Of a stretch of 64,000 bases of DNA, positions 61,027 to 64,000 are shown piece by piece. A model generated the notes under the pieces. The model was not told the origin of the DNA, searched no databases, and saw only the letters and a list, made by a program, of their open reading frames with translations. The translations under genes were made by a program, and so were the position numbers. How positions within the stretch are numbered: the stretch's first letter is position 1; each line of letters opens with the position of its first letter. The DNA lies in the NCBI GenBank assembly GCA_041687255.1, contig JAWLCL010000002.1:434001-498000 (forward strand). Direction: 5' to 3'. Source of the DNA: Mariniphaga sp041687255 (lineage in GTDB: Bacteria; Bacteroidota; Bacteroidia; Bacteroidales; Prolixibacteraceae).

Positions 61027-62085
61027 TTAATGTTTTATCAGGGTTTGTGCATCTGCTGTTTGCAATGAGTTAAGAAAGTCTTGAATTATATATTCTTGAA
61101 GATTTGCATCTTTTGCATGCCATTTTAATTCTTTGTCCCAGTAACCAGGTGCGTCATCACAACATTCAACAGCAAAGCAATAGCTTATTTCAATTATTTT
61201 TGGAGTTTTGTTGTCAATTATAAAATCAAATGCCAGTGATTGAGTTTTTAGTTTTCTTGCAACATCAAAGCTTATTAGAATCATTTCTTCATTTACAAGC
61301 CCTGGGTTGTATGTAAATATTCCGCTGCCTGAAGCACGGAAGTCATCCGTTCGGCAATAACGTCTTGCACCAAAACAACGGTTTCCTATTACTACAGTTC
61401 GGGTGTCAAAATTATTGTCAGGTATAAAATCCTGGAAATAGACATATCCTTTTTGCTTTGGATAGAATTTATCATTTGTTTTAGGTATCATAAATCTTCC
61501 TATCCCTTTGATTAATTGTTTTACCCCATGCAAATTCTGGTCTCGTTTCAATACCCATACTCTTTGCTTTAGACGGTTAATCCTGCTTTTATGAGGAAAT
61601 CCTGCAGTAAATGCTTTATTAATTAGTCTTTTTGTTTGCTGTTTGTTATTTGCAAGTCTGACATTTGATGAACCTGCACCTCCGCGTAATTTAAAAACTT
61701 TAGGATAGCTGGTACTATTGGCCCACTTCAGGGCTTCCCTTCTTGAATAAAAAACGTAGGAGCGGACCAGAGGTGCACCAATTGCTTCCAGCAGGTATTT
61801 TTGACCAACTTTATCATCGTAATGCCATGAGGTATTTTTATCAGGAAACACTTTTATACCCTTCAACAATAATGAGTAGGTTAATTGCTTTGCAAAGATA
61901 TAGGAACTGTAATCTGTTGTATCCCATTGCCAAATCAAGCCTGCACAACCATCAAGCTGTTTTATAATATCTGGTTTTGTACAATCAACCAGCTTATAAT
62001 CAATATTGTTTTCATTGCAATATGCAATCCATCGATTACTGTAGCTTCCAGGCCTGTGGTGAATTGCAAGTAGTTTTTTTTTCAT
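61027..62085 (-). CDS. ATP-grasp-like ligase of the glycan locus (copy 1)
   Basis: A 352-residue protein of ATP-grasp type, paralogous to the gene beside it. It begins MKKKLLAIHHRPGSYSNRW. The nucleotide-binding core shows DDKVGQKYLLEAIGAP, FPKVFKLRGGAGSSNV-like sequence (here YPKVFKLRGGAGSSNV), a later strand GYVYFQDFIPDN, RASGSG, and the acidic metal motif IIEISYCF. ATP-grasp enzymes join a carboxylate to an amine or thiol using ATP. In a glycan locus this suggests addition of an amino acid or similar group to a sugar acid, but the substrate is unknown. The frame runs to TTG at 62112; ATG at 62085 fits the start of the paralogue. Confidence 0.75.
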   Translation of the reverse strand: MKKKLLAIHHRPGSYSNRWIAYCNENNIDYKLVDCTKPDIIKQLDGCAGLIWQWDTTDYSSYIFAKQLTYSLLLKGIKVFPDKNTSWHYDDKVGQKYLLEAIGAPLVRSYVFYSRREALKWANSTSYPKVFKLRGGAGSSNVRLANNKQQTKRLINKAFTAGFPHKSRINRLKQRVWVLKRDQNLHGVKQLIKGIGRFMIPKTNDKFYPKQKGYVYFQDFIPDNNFDTRTVVIGNRCFGARRYCRTDDFRASGSGIFTYNPGLVNEEMILISFDVARKLKTQSLAFDFIIDNKTPKIIEISYCFAVECCDDAPGYWDKELKWHAKDANLQEYIIQDFLNSLQTADAQTLIKH

Positions 62086-62117
62086 CTTACTAAGAGAGAT
62101 GAGCCTAATCAAATAAA

Positions 62118-63158
62118 CTATATTGTTTCTGCCGGTTCTTTATATATTGATTTGATAAAATCTTCAATCATAAATTCCTGGGGGACTGCTTTACCGGCAT
62201 GCCACACCAGTTTGGTATCCCAATATCCCGGGAAGGAGGTTGAAACAAATGCATAGCTTATTTCAATAATTTTATAACCTTCCTTATCTTTTATAAAATC
62301 GATGGCAACGGATTGAGTCTTTAATTTTTTGGCCGCCTGGAATGCTATCTTTACAGCTTCAATATCAATAAGTTCATTGTTGAAGTCGGTAAGTCCGCTT
62401 CCCGATGCCCTAAAATCATTTTCTCTGCAATACCTGGTCATCCCAAAGCAGCGATTACCAACAACTACCAGTCGGATATCAGAATCATTTTCAGGAATAA
62501 AATCCTGAAAATAGACATAACCAATTTGTTTTTGTGAAAATTTTTCTTTCTCCTTTCTTAAAAACAATCGGGCTAAACCTGTAATTGTTTTTTTTACTGC
62601 TGAAAGATTTTTATCACGTTTTAACATCCAAAATCTTTCTTTCAGCCTGCTGATAGGGCTTGTTGCAGAGAAGCCGGTAGAAAAGGCTTTATTGATTAAC
62701 TTTTTTGTTTCATTGAAGTTTTTTATCAATTTCACATTACTGGAACCTGCTCCTCCACGTAATTTAAAAACTTTAGGAAAGTTAGTTTCGCCGGCCCATT
62801 TATGAGCATCTGATTTTGAGTAGAAAACATGAGTATTGATGAATGGAACTTCTGCAGCTTCCAATAAGTATTTTTGTCCCACCTTATCATCGTAATGCCA
62901 GGAAGTATTAAAATCAGGAAACATTTTAATTCCTTTTTTTTCAACAGCAATTGTCAGTTGCCTGGCAAATAAAGCAGGTCGGTAGTCGGTTAAATCCCAA
63001 TGCCACATCAATCCGTTGCAGTCTGAAAGTTCATTTATAATATCGGAACTGTAGCAATTAACTAACTTATATGGTATGCTGTTTTTTTGGCAATAATCAA
63101 TCCAGATATCACTGAAGCTGCCGGATCTTTGATGTATTGCAAGCTTTATGTTGTTCAT
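62118..63158 (-). CDS. ATP-grasp-like ligase of the glycan locus (copy 2)
   Basis: A 346-residue paralogue of the adjacent gene. The same landmarks appear: HQRSGSFSDIWIDYCQKN, DDKVGQKYLLEAAEVP, FPKVFKLRGGAGSSNV, GYVYFQDFIPEN, RENDFRASGSG, and IIEISYAFV. The two proteins align over their whole length with the same motif order, so they arose by tandem duplication. They differ mainly in the N-terminal substrate-side region and the C-terminus (copy 1 has CFAVECCDDAPGYW, copy 2 AFVSTSFPGYW). The start is ATG at 63158; the CapA-like gene lies 40 bases upstream. Confidence 0.75.
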   Translation of the reverse strand: MNNIKLAIHQRSGSFSDIWIDYCQKNSIPYKLVNCYSSDIINELSDCNGLMWHWDLTDYRPALFARQLTIAVEKKGIKMFPDFNTSWHYDDKVGQKYLLEAAEVPFINTHVFYSKSDAHKWAGETNFPKVFKLRGGAGSSNVKLIKNFNETKKLINKAFSTGFSATSPISRLKERFWMLKRDKNLSAVKKTITGLARLFLRKEKEKFSQKQIGYVYFQDFIPENDSDIRLVVVGNRCFGMTRYCRENDFRASGSGLTDFNNELIDIEAVKIAFQAAKKLKTQSVAIDFIKDKEGYKIIEISYAFVSTSFPGYWDTKLVWHAGKAVPQEFMIEDFIKSIYKEPAETI

Positions 63159-63198
63159 TAAATTGAAGTTTTTAACAATAGAATTTAAATGCCTTTAC

Positions 63199-64000
63199 CT
63201 AAAAATCACTTTTTAATTTTTTGTGAAGCAGCGATATAATAACATCTCTGTGGGCCTCACACCTGATTTGGTTAAGTATTCGTGTCAGGTTATTTTTTCT
63301 GAGAAGGAAACGGTTAAATCCAATTTTGTTAAAGGCTTTTGGGAATTTCCAGGGCAATACGGCAAGTGGTGAAAACATATTGATTGTTTGACTCTTACTT
63401 TCAATAAATTTTTCCCACTGCCTCTGAAGTTCATCTTCATTATTTATTATTTGTGAATAGCTTTCTATTTCGGCAATGACTTCTTTTTTAGCACTGTCCT
63501 TAAGCAATGAAAGTTGAAAATCTTCTTCTGATTGCCTGGTGGGATGCAATTCAAATTGAACGGGTTTATTTTTTTCCAGTTTCAAATTAACCAGCAGACC
63601 TGTGCTCCAGCCTTTGTAAGGGGTGTTTTTAGTAAAAAGCATATTCCCAAGACTGTAAAATATCGGTACGTTTTTATGGATTTCATAGCCGCTGATGCAG
63701 TGTTGGTGATGGCCTATGACAGCATCAGCGCCGTTTTCGGCAAAGAACCGGTACTCTTTTACCATTCTGGGGCTGGGCAAATTGTAAATTTCATGACCTC
63801 CATGAACTAATACCAAAACAAAATCTGCTGAATTACGGGCATTTCTAATCTGTTTCAGATTGTCAATGATGTTTAATGGATTTGCACCCCCTTGTTTATT
63901 TGTTGCTACAGACCACTCATTTTCACAGAAATTTACTAGTGCAACTTTTAATCCTTTAATATCCAGTAATGTGGGTTGAGATGCTTCTGCTAAATTTTTC
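63199..64000 (-). CDS. CapA-like (PGA_cap) metallophosphatase-fold protein, 5' end beyond the window
   Basis: The frame is open to the window edge; the first complete codon is at 63999. The visible 266 residues include LKVALVNFCENEW, the metal-site strand FVLVLVHGGHE, GADAVIGHHQHCISGYEI and FYSLGNMLF, which are the hallmarks of CapA/PgsA-type proteins of poly-gamma-glutamate and capsule synthesis. A start at 63816, inside VLVHGGHE, would cut off the first metal-binding part, so the true start must lie outside. The role of CapA is not fully settled; it is thought to help assembly or export of anionic polymers. Here it stands next to two ATP-grasp genes. Confidence 0.85.
   Translation of the reverse strand, partial: KNLAEASQPTLLDIKGLKVALVNFCENEWSVATNKQGGANPLNIIDNLKQIRNARNSADFVLVLVHGGHEIYNLPSPRMVKEYRFFAENGADAVIGHHQHCISGYEIHKNVPIFYSLGNMLFTKNTPYKGWSTGLLVNLKLEKNKPVQFELHPTRQSEEDFQLSLLKDSAKKEVIAEIESYSQIINNEDELQRQWEKFIESKSQTINMFSPLAVLPWKFPKAFNKIGFNRFLLRKNNLTRILNQIRCEAHRDVIISLLHKKLKSDF

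Noticed and set aside
63199..63816. A complete CapA-like gene starting at 63816
   Set aside because: The frame is open to the window edge and the first metal-site strand lies upstream of 63816, so the gene is partial.

Overview
The window looks like a chromosomal segment of a Bacteroidota bacterium, most likely from the Bacteroidales/Marinilabiliales side of the phylum. The evidence is a C-terminal type IX secretion sorting domain, a SusA-sized GH13 enzyme, a GIN-domain (DUF2807) protein, DUF1080 and YfhO-family proteins, an S16 protein with a long Ala/Glu tail, lysine synthesis through DapL, and repeated upstream boxes of the form TAnnTTTG (the Bacteroidota -7 element). No rRNA, tRNA, CRISPR array, transposase or phage gene was seen.

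Layout. 1-0.9 kb: a tract of low-complexity repeats and a GxxExxY-family gene broken by an in-frame stop. 0.9-10 kb: a secreted GH13 glycosidase, the Ku-LigD end-joining pair, a TetR regulator and RNase R. 10-18.8 kb: an Ig-like lipoprotein, a membrane-anchored receiver protein, a POT/MFS transporter, a 3-methyladenine glycosylase overlapping a YfhO-type membrane protein, and a flippase. 18.9-22.5 kb: the end of lysine/meso-DAP synthesis (dapL, a DapF homologue, lysA). 22.6-31.7 kb: a GT4 glycosyltransferase overlapping a TsaC/YrdC homologue, mscL, a GIN protein, rimM, rpsP, lipB, lipA, a TPR protein and an EamA transporter. 31.8-32.7 kb: decayed toxin-antitoxin material (a truncated HEPN-like gene, an intact antitoxin, and a mazF-like gene with two stops). 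33-40 kb: ruvC, a small membrane protein, a Tat-exported Gfo/Idh/MocA oxidoreductase with a HEAT/double-DUF1080 protein, and fbaA. 40.2-47.3 kb: two paralogous secreted beta-helix proteins, the second fused to adhesive domains and a type IX sorting signal.

47.3-64 kb: an exopolysaccharide locus on the minus strand. Transcription runs from the right edge leftwards: CapA-like protein, two tandem ATP-grasp proteins, four GT4 transferases, a WecG-type transferase, a Gfo/Idh/MocA oxidoreductase, an aldo/keto-reductase-like protein, the initiating sugar-phosphate transferase, a Wza-like export lipoprotein, a Wzc-like tyrosine autokinase, a HAD phosphatase and an APH-like kinase. No polymerase or locus-specific flippase is visible; they may lie beyond 64000.

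The most unusual observations are: (1) a TsaC/YrdC homologue in which the whole KxR...SxN signature is replaced; (2) a DapF homologue in which the first catalytic cysteine is isoleucine although it sits between dapL and lysA; (3) the tandem ATP-grasp pair next to CapA in a glycan locus; (4) a receiver domain tethered to the membrane by a C-terminal helix; (5) a carbohydrate-binding-like domain inserted inside one unit of an adhesin repeat; (6) an antitoxin kept intact beside a doubly nonsense-mutated toxin; (7) a perfect 23-bp inverted repeat in a 1-kb gap. All family assignments were made by reading motifs by eye; no database search was run.
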